64,000 bases of DNA from Dactylellina haptotyla (Eukaryota > Ascomycota > Orbiliomycetes > Orbiliales > Orbiliaceae), in NCBI GenBank assembly GCA_031310005.1, contig CM062379.1, forward strand, positions 868,001 to 932,000, read 5' to 3'. A model generated the notes under the pieces. That model had not been told where the DNA came from. It worked only from the letters and a program-made list of their open reading frames with translations, and did not search any database. Every line of letters begins with the position of its first letter. Position 1 is the stretch's first letter. This document shows, one piece after another, positions 35,892-47,140 of this stretch. Position numbers and translations under genes: made by a program.

Positions 35892-37784
35892 CGTGAATAA
35901 GTCGCAACAGCGGACAAGATTATGCAGAGTTTGAGGCGAAGTTCTCCAATGGAATGCGGGCTGCGCGACTCCGATGCGAATACAGTGCGGAGAAGTTTCA
36001 AAAAGATACTCTGAAAGCTAAAGAAAAGGCCTAAAGTTTCAAAGTCAAGTTTTCGTTCGCTTCAGTATCGCAGATATTGTAGAATATAGATAACTTGGTG
36101 AGAGATGGGGCGGACGAATTAAGCAGAACCGCGGGTCTTTATATAACAAACTGAGCACCTGGAAACCTCGAATGAATAGAGTTATCGATATCAACTGATA
36201 TTTCCATGGGCTGCATAATCGCCACCATCCATTACTCCGGGTGTGGAATCTGCATGTGTAGCTTGAAACGCGAAACGCGAAGCCCGCACTGTGTTTGAAA
36301 GATAGAAGCCTTCATATCGAGATAATCTGAATCCATCGGTAACTTGAAATGATTTCTGGCCCGCTCTATCTGCATGAAACTTCAGGTTACACTGGTCATC
36401 TGAGCATTAGGCTGCAGTTTCAACAATATTTTTGTATTAGGACGTAAGTTGTACCTAAAGGTACTCTTTCTGCTGTTTTCAGTCAGCACTTATTGTTTCG
36501 ACGCAAGGCTACACAGTTGTGCAGCTATCGACTTCGATATGCATCCCGAGTTTTGTATAGACACATCAGTTGAGATGGTGGCCAATAACATGGCATCCTT
36601 TGAGCCTCAACGGCAGGACCCGGTTCTTTCCTATGTTAATGGGGAGATGGTACGTATACCTATTCCGACGAAAGCAAGGGCGCAGATGATAGATCTCCCT
36701 ACATAATCTTGCTTCGCGAACTGTACATTGTTGTATCGATAGCGGATAAATCGGTTACCCATAGACGTTTACAAGCCAAAGGAAACAACAACACAAATTT
36801 ATGGTCGCGGCGAGGCGCTGCCGCGGAGGCGTTATTCCGCCCCGGTTTTGGACCTAGATTTATTGTGAGAGCCAATGAAGTTTAGAGTCCATTCTAATTC
36901 CCTGAAAATCGAGTTTGCAGATTTTTGACTTATTCTGAGAGGTGAATCGATCTTACTCCAATGCTTTGTCTCGAACCTAGAGCCTCTGCGCGAATCAGAT
37001 ACTGTTTAACATGTTTCACTCCAGAAATATTCCGCGAATATACAAATATCATTCAAACTAAGCTTAAATAGATCAACGAGCCTTCGGTTCTGTGAATCGC
37101 CGATAGAGTACATGATTATAGAATTGAGGGGTTGGACTATCAAAATGGTAATTTATTTGACAGTTATTCTAAAGTAAACGTTCTTCTGTAGAAAATATAC
37201 GATAGCGTTTGCATTCTAATTTCAACACACGTCGGTCTACAACTAGCTTACTTCTGACAGTACTCCCAACCTCAAGAAGAAGGCTGAAAGTGCTTGCCTC
37301 AACGCACATCAGCTCCGCGAGTCCTACCATTCGGGGTGGTGCATTGCATTCCGGAGAGATGGTTTTCTCTGGGGTACTGCGAGGCACTTACGGAAATTCC
37401 TTATCGATAGGTGCATAGGGATCCACCAGTGAGGAGTGCTTTAGAGATCAGTGGGGGAAAAATAGAAGGCTTTCCATTTTGGTCTGTTGGATATTACTCT
37501 ACTTGGACTTTGAAACGCTGCAGGTGTTATTATGAAAAAACACGGTCGTAATAATGATGTTTGCAAGAGTCTTCGGTTTTGCGAAAATCAGCATTGCGTT
37601 GATTTTTTATAGGAAGCCACTTAACTATCTTGTCTCGTAAGACTAAATTGCGAGGATGGTCAAATAGAATATTAATGTCTTTCATATTCAGAGATAAAAT
37701 CTTAAAAAACGTACCATATCCCTCCCCTAATATTTGATAGTATGCGCGTAGGCGAGTAAAATATCTTCTCTGAGGATCTAACAT
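35892..37784. other. Intergenic stretch with two weak open frames
   Basis: Plus frame 36449-36706 looks protein-like (it starts with a hydrophobic LYLKVLFLLFSVSTYCF and ends with NGEMVRIPIPTKARAQ) but opens with TTG, so it would need an upstream exon that I cannot find. Minus frame 37530-37784 (85 codons, MLDPQRRYFTRLRAYYQ) begins directly after the stop of the candidate membrane protein. Neither is recognised. The rest is AT-rich. Confidence 0.3.
36137..36145 (-). promoter_or_regulatory. TATA-like element of the low-complexity protein gene
   Basis: On the minus strand the sequence reads TATATAAAG, about 250 bases before the ATG at 35891. It is a strong match to a TATA box in a region with no other candidate. 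This is a motif match only. Confidence 0.4.
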
Positions 37785-38595
37785 TTAAGAATTCACCAAG
37801 GGACCAGCCTCAACCGGCGAAATTGCTCTAGCAATCTCGATGTCTTTAGCAGCTGATATATCGATCTCATTATCGCAGATCTCCGGGGAATGCGAAAGGT
37901 GCGGCTGGCTAACCGGCTCGCTTTGGTCAACGGGTTGGGACACGGCTTTCCGTTTTCCCTTTAGATATTCCTTCCTCCTCCTCCTCCGCTGCCTCCCTCT
38001 GTATAGGCAAAAAAGAATTATAAAAATGGCGAGAGCCGTGAACCCTCCGATAAGACCTCCCAAGGTAGCACCAACGTGAATATTTGGTTTCCTACTGCGA
38101 GCGACGAGGGAGCGATATCGGAATGACATGGTTTCTAAACGAGTCTCTAAATATATCATCGTTAACACGGCTACGACGATTAGAAGGCGCTGCTTGATGG
38201 TAATTTCTTCGCAATATACCTTAAATTATCAGAAAGGAAAAAGGACTGGCGTGATCTACCCGCCGGATCTCAAGGCTGACGGATTGGTAACCGGAATTCG
38301 TACCGGTCCCCGTGTCATGAATCCTTGCAGGTTTGATTTTAAGAAGTGAAACCTGCGGCCCGGACTGGAAGGGGTCTAGTCGTAAGGAATCCTTAACTGC
38401 CAGCTCATTTGGAGTTTGTCGATAAGCGATTGGGTAGTTGGGGAACGATGTTGGCAGTTGAAATTTGTCGTTTTTCTCTACAATAGAGGAATAGAACGGC
38501 GATGCATTCCGACGTAGGCCTCTGTCCTGAGGGGGGATAATATCATGTTGGCCTAAATTTAGATACTTTGAGGGAATAAATATATAATAGGTCAT
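37785..38595 (-). CDS. Candidate membrane protein, unrecognised
   Basis: I join 38260-38595 to 37785-38219 over a 40-bp intron (GTAGAT...TTTAAG), which keeps frame and gives 256 residues. A strong transmembrane segment (GGLIGGFTALAIFIILFCLY) is followed by a highly basic stretch (RGRQRRRRRKEYLKGKRK) and a Ser/Pro/Asp-rich tail, the pattern of a single-pass protein with a cytoplasmic tail. A weaker hydrophobic segment (RLLIVVAVLTMIYLE) lies just before it. The intron is shorter than usual, so an alternative is a shorter single-exon gene starting at an ATG within 37785-38168. There is no signal peptide at the modelled start. The function is unknown. Confidence 0.4.
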
Positions 38596-39361
38596 GATTT
38601 TCGCTGCTGATCTGCATAGTTGCGCGAGAAGGTTAAATGTATTAAAATAACGACCGTTGAAGTTCCTGAGATATATATATTCAAGGTACTATTTTCTTTG
38701 GTAAGATGTTTTCTTGGGGTACCCTGTAAACCGCGGACCTATCATGTATAAAAGCTGCAAGTAAAACAATGCGCATAGGTTTTCCATGCGATGAGGGGAC
38801 TATCCATCCACCAACCGCCACCGAGACCGCGGGAAGCTGCCGTGTGGTATTTGTGGGGGCACCTGTGTTGCTTCGAGATATCGGGAAACACCGAACAAAA
38901 GCTACCCACACGACCCACATGTTTGCTGCCCTTCATGGGTCCAACATTTGAAGCGAGCCGTCGAGGTATTTCGGCTACCAACTGGCATATGTAGTTGCTT
39001 CTATCATACCGTCATTGATCATTTTAATTCAGAGGGGTATTCAGGTATCAATTGATGAGAGTTGAGGTGCGGAATATTTGCCCCTGATCTAATATGTTTC
39101 CATAGTCATGCGCTAATATATATTTCCAGCACCAGACGGCGGATTTCTCGACGGCTTCAATCTAGACCATTTGGCTTTTGAAATCAAGACACTGTTACGT
39201 TAATTTCTCGCAATGAGGGGTGAAGGATTACAGCCGTTCCCAGGCACCCCCACAGTATTTAAAGCAATATGCGGACCCGCAAAACTTAACTCAGCCGATA
39301 AGCTTTTCTGAAGCCAATCCTTCGCTCTCGCATATGCATGCACAGGTACACCACTCCGGCA
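38596..39361. other. Upstream region of the ureohydrolase
   Basis: This region lies between the divergent candidate membrane protein and the ureohydrolase. Open frames at 38681-38994 exist on both strands but overlap and show no domain content. It carries a TATA-like element, listed separately. Confidence 0.4.
39256..39263 (+). promoter_or_regulatory. TATA-like element of the ureohydrolase gene
   Basis: The octamer TATTTAAA lies about 100 bases before the chosen ATG at 39362, a normal distance for a short fungal leader. It is the same octamer found upstream of the first gene in the window. Confidence 0.4.
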
Positions 39362-40974
39362 ATGATTCTCACCGCTTTTATCACACTTTTACAGGCGGCG
39401 GCCTTGACGAGAGGCCACGCAACACACGATGAGCATCATGAAGGCGACGCGGCCGGCGTACCAATGGAGACCTACCGGCTAGAAGAGCTGCAGAGGAAAT
39501 GGTCTAACGACTGGGCGTTCTCCGGCATTTCGACGTTTGCGCACCTCCCGTATACAAAATGCCTTGTGAATCCACAGGAGGCTTATGATATTGCGATTAT
39601 TGGTGCACCGTTCGATACCGCGGTTTCATATAGACCCGGTGCTCGATTCGGCCCGAGAGCTATCAGAGCGGCTTCGGCGAGGCAGACTAGTTTTCGAGGT
39701 TTCAATCCCCGTGCTGGGTTCAATCCGGTATGTTTGGACGATTATTACGCCTTACGCTCACACATGGATATATGGAAATAACTGACAATTCTTGAATAGT
39801 ATAACAGCTGGGCAAAGATAATAGACTGCGGCGATATCCCTGTAGTGCCAATGGATAATTTAATGGCAATGGAGCAAATGACTGAGGCTCTAGAAGAATT
39901 GTTGTCCAGAGACAGTCATACATACCTATCAGCCGCATCAGAAGAAGAAAAGGAAGCAGTTGAAGAAAAGAAGGTTCCGAAAATTGTTACCTTAGGAGGA
40001 GATCACACGATTGCTTTAGCTGCATTGAGAGCCCTCAACCAACACTACGGCCCAGTAGCGGTACTACATTTCGATGCTCGTATGTTGATACTATCCCAAA
40101 AACCCTCTTGGTATGTTACTAACGGAGTCCCATAGATCTTGACACATGGAACCCCGTCAAATATCCCAACGCCTGGATGTCCGAGCAATTCCAAGTCAAC
40201 CACGGCTCTATGTTCTGGCTCGCCCAAACTGCCTATGAGCCTCCACTGATCTATCCAAACTCATCAGTTCATGCTGGTCTCCGCACACGACTTTCCGGTA
40301 GCGACTTTGATGACTACGACGACGATACAAGCCAGGGATGGTACCGTATTGAAGCCGACGAGATTGACGATATTGGGCCCAAGGGGGTCATCAACAAGAT
40401 TTTGGATAATTTGGGTAGAGATGTTCCAGTATATTTGAGTATCGATATCGACGTTATCGATCCTGGTCTCGCACCGGTATGTACATGAACCAAGGATATC
40501 GCTACGGGAAGCAGGAGCTAGAGCTAAGACAATTTTCAACAGGGCACTGGAACACCGGAACCAGGTGGCTGGACGACGCGTGAGATGATACGAATTCTAC
40601 GAGGGCTTGAGGGTCTTAATGTCGTAGGAGCCGATATTGTAGAAGTCGCACCAGCGTACGACGGAGCGGGTGAGCAGACGGCACTCGCTGCAGCCCAAAT
40701 CGTTTACGAGATCCTAACTAGCATGGTGAAACGTGGGGTTGAGTCGGAACGTGCAAAGATGCAAGAAGCGAGAGGTACTCGACACTTGAAAGATGGGAAG
40801 CTTCCATTACAATCGGCTCAGTCGTCCGAGGAGCCTGATGAGGAGGACACAAAGGAGGAAGACGGTAGCGAGCAGGAGGGTAAAGATACCCCTGAGGAGG
40901 TTGAAATCGAGGAGGAGCAACCTGAACCCCTAGTAGTCCAAGATGAGAAGCACGCGGTCAAGGACGAACTATGA
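39362..40974 (+). CDS. Agmatinase-like ureohydrolase with signal peptide and KDEL
   Basis: Four exons (39362-39727, 39800-40079, 40136-40476, 40543-40974) give 472 residues. The arginase/agmatinase fold is clear. Manganese-binding motifs are GGDHT (about 188-192), DAHLDTW assembled across intron 2 (about 214-220) and SIDIDVIDP, followed by [10 protein letters not shown]; these match agmatinase-type rather than arginase-type enzymes. The N-terminus [20 protein letters not shown] is a convincing signal peptide. The C-terminus has an unusual 90-residue tail rich in Glu and Asp, ending in KDEL. Signal peptide plus KDEL predicts a protein retained in the endoplasmic reticulum. Family members hydrolyse a guanidino compound to urea plus an amine; agmatine is one possibility. 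An ATG at 39338 would add eight residues and spoil the signal peptide, so I prefer 39362. Confidence 0.9.
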
Positions 40975-41238
40975 GGGAAATTATTGTAGTAGTAATAATA
41001 ATAATAACGTTTCTTCTTCTCTCATAATAAATGGATAGAAGACCAATGTTCGTATTGGTATGCTGTAGCGCTAAACAAAAGCAATGCGCCGATCTCTATG
41101 CTCCCCGCCAGTGATTATAGTACAAGGAATAATACAGGATATATATACAAAGAATATTATATTTATTTGTCTCGTAAAACCAGATTGCCTCCTTAGTCCA
41201 GCGATGTTGCAAGGTACACAATATTTATTCAAAATATT

Positions 41239-43267
41239 TTAGTGTTCGTGCAACAATGCCCGCTTCTGTCTCTGCAGGAATGCCTTGACGGTGTGGCTGT
41301 AAGGATGGATGAGCTGGCTGGTTTCTTCGTCTTCAGGCAACAATGTGATCATTGACGCAACGGCCAAACTCGACATGAGAGCAGACTTCAAGCTCGTCTG
41401 CATGTCCTCTGGTGGGAAGTTCGCGGCGTTCTGTCGCTTGCTGCGGACCTTGCAGAGGTTACAGATTCTAGGCTGTAGAAGACTTTTTTGTCTGATGAAA
41501 AAGTCGGTATCTATTTTATATTCTGTTAGCTGATATTCGTAAAAAAGGAATTTTTTGTAACAGTAAGGACTATCGACTAACCTTCCCGGGTTCTGAAACG
41601 GATTCTCGAGAGTTGGAACGAATTCTCCTGTCTTAGGTAGTCATCCAATGGCCAGAAAGGAAACTTGTCCGAGTCGTTCTCGCCGACGTACACTCTCCTC
41701 GGCTTGGGCGGTTGGTTTGTCAACCGGACCGTGCAGGGGTCAATGTTATCCCTTTTGATATCGCATGCCGAGACCTCAACTACCTGCGCCCAGTTTCTAA
41801 ACCGGATGTATAGTACCATGGCGCATTCGGTGTCATATTGGGCGCCATCTGTGAGCATGTTGAGAGTTCCGGGTTGCTTTCCGAACATCTTGGGTCGCAT
41901 GAGGCGTTGGAAAGCGATGTCACCGGACGAGCGATGGCAGAGGTAAAGAGTTGCATCTCGCTTTTCTTCTTCCCGTAGTCCGTAGTTTGTTTGGAAGACA
42001 AAGTCAACGTCTCGTTCGCACAGGAGTTGACCGCGGATGAAGCCAGAACCGACTCTGCTGAAATCTGAACGAAAGGTTTGAGTAACCAACTATACAACGG
42101 TAGTATTCTGATATTAAAACTTACCAGTCGCCATATCTGTGATATCTTGGAAGTAAATGTTGACTTGGGATTCGATGGTGTATTTGAATTTCGAAAGATA
42201 GATAACAGCCTGGGGCTCATCCCAGTTCGCAGTGTATTTCGAAGTTTGCACTTTCCTGCCGACAACAGCGATTTGCATATTCATAATGATATCCATCGAT
42301 GGAGGCTCAGCGGGTGTAGTAGGGTGTCCGTGAACTAAAATCGACCATTAGTACATTTTCCCTTTAAATAAATCCAGGAGTATAACATACTCCATCCGGA
42401 AAAGCAGTGTCCTTCACCGAAGAACGCTGCACGTCGTCGTTCATTTACATCCTTGTAGACGTGTACCGACGACACTCGATCATTCAACCCCTCGTGAGGA
42501 GGATAGTTCGCACCGACCCTTCCGAGGCGAAAGCTTCTCGGCTCACTATAATCCCACCCCTTGTTAGCCACTAGTCTTCTTCGAACAGACATCTAACAAT
42601 AAAACATACAAGTATAAACAGTTCGTCTCTCCTGCACTCTCATAAACCGTAGCGCCCAACAAGTGCCTCATAAAGGTGGTAGCCAAAGTGTGCGTCTCGA
42701 AGTTCAATATCAGATTCACCGGCTTGGTCGTCCAACTCGGCCTCACATGGAACAATGCGACCCGCTTCCCCTCATCAAAGCTGACCTCGCCAAAGTCGTA
42801 GTCGTAAACAATCTCCGCGATGTGGTGGCTGAAATCTGTCGGCACGATAGTCGCAGACCTTGATGAGGACGTCTCTGAGGTCACCTCGCTGAGCGAGGTG
42901 GTTTGTCGGGCTACGGTGGGTCGGTAGGCTGGGAATTCGATGTAATTATCGACCTGGTCATTGCTATAACAGTATAGGTACGGTGTGTGTGGGTATTCTG
43001 CCCGACGGAGGATGTGAACTTGGATCGGGATTCCTTTGCTTCCCTGGAAGAGATTGTGGCTCTGGACGGAACTATAGCGGTAGAGAAATATTAGAGGAAT
43101 CCAAATCTAAGAGATATTTTAGATACCTACGTGTGGAAGATGCATTCGTCATGGACAGTCGCACAAGAGAAAGACTTTGTGCTCGCTTTACTGCTCATGC
43201 TAGTATAACTGCGGCTGCTCAGGCTACCCGAGACCGAGCTATTGGTATTTTGTGTTAGGTGACCCAT
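41239..43267 (-). CDS. Unrecognised 572-residue protein
   Basis: Six exons (42610-43071 and five others: 43131-43267, 42391-42545, 42125-42334, 41582-42064, 41239-41510) give 572 residues; all five introns have standard ends and the joined length is a multiple of three. The start is MGHLTQNTNSSVSGSLSS, followed by a Ser/Thr-rich stretch. The body looks like a globular, beta-rich domain (for example GKRVALFHVRPSWTTKPVNLILNFETHT and TDGAQYDTECAMVLYIRF) with many aromatic and basic residues. The tail has a CNLCKVRSKRQ motif and ends in a basic helix. There is no signal peptide or transmembrane segment. I do not recognise the family. The clean splicing and even composition suggest a real, expressed gene. 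It is convergent with the ureohydrolase, only 264 bases away. Confidence 0.8.
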
Positions 43268-44855
43268 TGTTTTCTCTTTCGGTGGTATTTCTTATTTCTC
43301 GTATCCCACGGGATGGGGTAGTATTTTGAAAAATAGCGCTCCGAAAGGAAAGAAAAACGATGGCAAAAAGTCGAGAGACAGCTTCGTCGGAATTGACAGG
43401 AACGCAAAAAAGGAAAATCGAGCAAAAAAAATGATGTTTGGATATAGACGCGCGAAGGAAAACTCCAACCCCAGAGGTTTATCCTAGTACTTTGATAAGA
43501 AAGTATGATGAACGCACTCTGCAGAATAGCAAGGCTATGGTCGGGGTGGTCCTAAAAGCTATTTAACGTAATCATGTCAATACGGGCTTGTTCGTTCCAA
43601 GGTACTTTCATTCGACATCGGACAAGGATGGTACTTATGGGAAAGGAAAAGGAAAGAAAGATCTAAAGAGAGTAAAAGACTTACGTCTATAGCATGGAGG
43701 GACGGGAAGTCGTTCAAGAAAGTCGCACATTAAACAAATCGAGGAGGTCAGAATGTTAGAGGGCGGCGGGGAAACGATTAGGCCGATATATATATTAATC
43801 CAATCCCAGACCAAAGAAGCGGCCTTGTCGAAACGGTGTGTTTATTAAAAGAAATAATTGAAATCCCCAATTAATTGAAAAGTCGGGATACCAGGTACAT
43901 ATGAATCTGTGGCAGAAGCGAGCTGTTAATATGTAAAGTTCCTACATTCCTAATTTGATCATCGCGGGATTCGGGAAGGCGGCGAACGGACCTGGGGGTG
44001 TAAGGGTGGGTGGAAACAAAAAAAAATGCGCCTTACAGATAGATATCAAACAAATTCTAAAAAGCTTTAGCCCAGATTTATATTGGCAGCTTGGAATATA
44101 AACTTGTTCTGCAGGAACTTCCGGAAAGCGATAGAAGATAAATACAAGAAAAAAAGGTTTCTGGAAGAAAAGCGGCTACCTGGAACATACCATCCTATAT
44201 CGGTGTTATAAATGCACCGAGGCACTATATATCTGTTGATATCCACCGGTACTAGATTCTTTAGGTAATGATAGAGGAAAAAATTTCGAAACTAATTCCT
44301 TTTTCTTATGTAACAAGAACTAATATCAGAAGAGAGACATACATGTCTCCCAAATATTGATCATGATTGTAGCCGGCCGCCGCTGGGGAAGGGTCGAACC
44401 CAACAGCCTGCAGCCTGCGACAGCGCCCTCTTTCGTGGTGCCCCTCGGCCCCATGTTTGCATGATGTATGTCTCTGAAATCGCGTCACCGGAGATGTTCA
44501 AGCTTCAGACTCCAAAAAAGTAGGCCCGCCGGCCGGTGCCATAAGGGGTGGAGGGATGGTCAGCCTTCTATTACGTGAAGCAGTCCGACCTTCCCTTGTC
44601 AGATTTCAAAATGTTCTCTTTGAGGTGGTGTTCCCTTGGGGCGTCTGTTACTCCCCGCTCCCTGCAGACCGTTCAATGAGCTAAATGGCTTGCTTTCGCT
44701 CGGGGGCCTGGGAAATTTTTCCCTAATCGGGGTTGGGACGGACTAGGCTTCTGACATTCGGATCCTGGAAATTCTCCTTGATCGACGTCTAGATTTCACG
44801 GTTTCGATTTTTCTTCTTTGACAAAAAGAGGTTCATGTTTATTTTAATTTGACAG
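43268..44855. other. Intergenic stretch
   Basis: No firm gene is seen. A 43-codon plus frame starting at ATG 44556 (MVSLLLREAVRPSLVRFQ) could be the first exon of the gene that has exons at 44856-45173, but no donor fits well. A sequence like a tRNA T-loop at about 44,391-44,402 is not part of a foldable tRNA. The rest is AT-rich on the left and GC-richer from about 44,380. Confidence 0.35.
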
Positions 44856-45173
44856 GTTTACAAGACTTCGTCGGCAAAGGAGAATTAATAAAGTATATCG
44901 CAGGTGCGCTCCCCCCGCTCACCGCGTGGCTGTCGCATGCTTCGTTTGCGCACCTCCAAAAGGTAAGTTCCGTTGTGTTGGGGATGCATATTTCTAGATT
45001 TCAGACTTCAGATGCTGAGGGTGTCGCATGTACACGTTTTACTCGCCCAGCTTCCGGGAGGAACGGATGCCTTATGGCTCTTCTCGAAGCCCGGCGGAAA
45101 GACAATCAGAACAATCGAGAAACTGTACACAGAGTTTATTAGCTCCAGGGTGATATTGGCCTATGAAGATTGA
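44856..45173 (+). CDS. Two orphan exons of an unrecognised gene
   Basis: Exon 44856-44962 encodes LQDFVGKGELIKYIAGALPP and continues to FAHLQK, ending at a perfect AAG/GTAAGT donor. After a 49-bp intron (TTCAG acceptor) the second exon, 45012-45173, runs through LPGGTDALWLFSKPGGKTIR to the stop after VILAYED. Frames agree across the intron. The first exon is preceded by a TTTGACAG acceptor, so at least one more 5' exon must exist or have been lost. I do not recognise the 88-residue product. It may be the 3' end of a real gene or a relic of one. Confidence 0.45.
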
Positions 45174-47140
45174 ATCAAGTTCCCGTCGTGATACCAAAGG
45201 TCTCACCCCCTTCAGCTAATTGTCAACTAATCTAAAGCCCATCGGATTCGGTTACTTATACAGAGACGCCGAGGTGTTCAGCCCAGATTCGTTTATTGAA
45301 AGAAAGGCCTGTAAGTGTGGTATGCCAGCTGCAGCAGAAACAGAAAATTCACACGCGAGATTTCGCAGTGCCACTGGCGCAATGCATTGCATCTGGTACC
45401 TGTGCGTGTGAGTGAGGGTGCGGATGGTGAGCTCAACCAAGCGACTAGGCGGTCGTCGCCCTCATCCGAGGCTCGAGTTCACCCAAGAAAACCCTCCAGC
45501 TGCGCTCGTGAATTTATGAACTAGCCGTGATCTGCTAACGTTAAGTCTCACTCAAGCCTCAGGCTTTTCCATCCGTCTTCTTAGCAAACATGAAAGAAAG
45601 CATGGCAGTGAAACATTAATCGCCCAATCTCAGCGGAATGCAACCCATATGGCTAGAAGGGCGCAGGATAAATTGTTCTAGCGAAGATTCTGCAGGCTGC
45701 CGGCGGGAATGATTTCAGTTTATCAGGCCTTGTGAGGGTCTTGTCCTCAACCTTGGCCCCATCTCGAAATCGATTGCCCGATCGTCTTCGAACTTCCCCA
45801 AAGGTAAAGATCGCGATAGACCATTTTGTAGCTTCATGAGAGAGAAAAAAGTGTAAAATGGGGACCGTAGCATCCAAAACACCACTAAACATGCGACTGT
45901 CATGGATACTACCGCAGTGGAGCATCGTTTTCGCCATAATCGACAAATATCCACAATTTACCTGCGAGCACGACACAATATTGAAGAACACCAAAGAAAG
46001 AAACTAAAAACGAATTAATCAAAGATCGGAAATCTGCGAATGAGAAGGAGTCCCCGAAACTCGTGTCGTGTTCCCGGCGGCCCCTTTCGAAGTTCTGCTG
46101 TGGTTCGAACGCCTCCACCAACCAACGCTCACAAATTCACATAAAACCCCAGTCGGGCCAACTCTCGAACACCTCTAGGCAGCCAGCGCGCTCACCTCCA
46201 GAATTAAAAAAACATGTCTTTCGCAGGTTCGAAAATTTCTCGAACATTACGCGATGCAGTTTAGCCACCCCCGGCTCGTCGAATGGGCGTTGAGTGGACG
46301 CCCCCGCCAAGTCCGAGACAGTTGCGGACCACCCAACTCCCAGCCCTTTAGCTCCTCCAATACATATAAACTCGCCCAAGGAGGCAAGTGTAGCCTGACG
46401 CGTGGGCTTGCTGGATTGAGATTATCGGGTATCGATATTACCATTGTTTTAATCGATTACCCAATTGAGCAGCTGGGTATGGTTTTGGCCTCTCCGCGGG
46501 CGTAAGCAGCCTGCCTGAGGAAATAATTTATATTTCATATAATCGAAATTAACGAAATGGAGGCGAGAGCGAAAGGCGCTGGACTCAAACGTGATATTGG
46601 TTAGAGAACTTTTGCACGGGATATCGAAATAAGAATCTCGTATCTGCACCGGACAACGCTAAAACATGACAAGCCATCCAAAAAAGAATACTCGGGGACC
46701 CAGAAGATGATATGTCAAAAACGTATGCAATATATGCAGTTATATCTAAATAAAACCAGGGAATATCGATGTATATGCTTTATCTATAAAACCCGACTCC
46801 TGATAATGCGGCTGACTGACGCCGTCTCCACGTATATGCATAAAACGGCCCTCGTGGCTTGCTGTGTGTCTCTATCTCGGTCGTCGGATCGGTTCGCAGC
46901 TTCTTAAACCGTCGACTTACCCCATATTCTCACTTCGTATAAACTTCGCATTCTTGACCCTTTTCCCGAATCGCCAAACCATGGGCACAGACCTTGCGCT
47001 CTGCATAAGTGTAAATTCTAGCCACGAATCGTGTACACACGCATCTAGTTATCGTACGCATGCCAATGGTCGCCGGTTGAACCCTGCGCCTTTTCTCAAA
47101 AGAATACCAAGATTTCAAGGATCATGAATCGTTTCTCTCT
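45174..47140. other. Intergenic stretch with possible membrane-protein frames
   Basis: Minus frames between 45,653 and 46,379 contain two hydrophobic segments (SLINSFLVSFFGVLQYCVVLAG and MTVACLVVFWMLRSPFYTFF) and a GTAAAT donor between them, but no frame has a good ATG and I could not build a gene. A near-palindrome at 46227-46245 contains a TTCTCGAA unit like a heat-shock element. The rest shows nothing I recognise. Confidence 0.3.

Noticed and set aside
44380-44480. tRNA-like T-loop (GGGTTCGACC on the minus strand)
   Set aside because: The T-stem pairs for only about three bases and no acceptor, D or anticodon stems could be folded around it.
46227-46245. Near-palindrome containing a heat-shock-like TTCTCGAA unit
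   Set aside because: Only one good unit is present, the symmetry is imperfect, and no gene start lies at a suitable distance.
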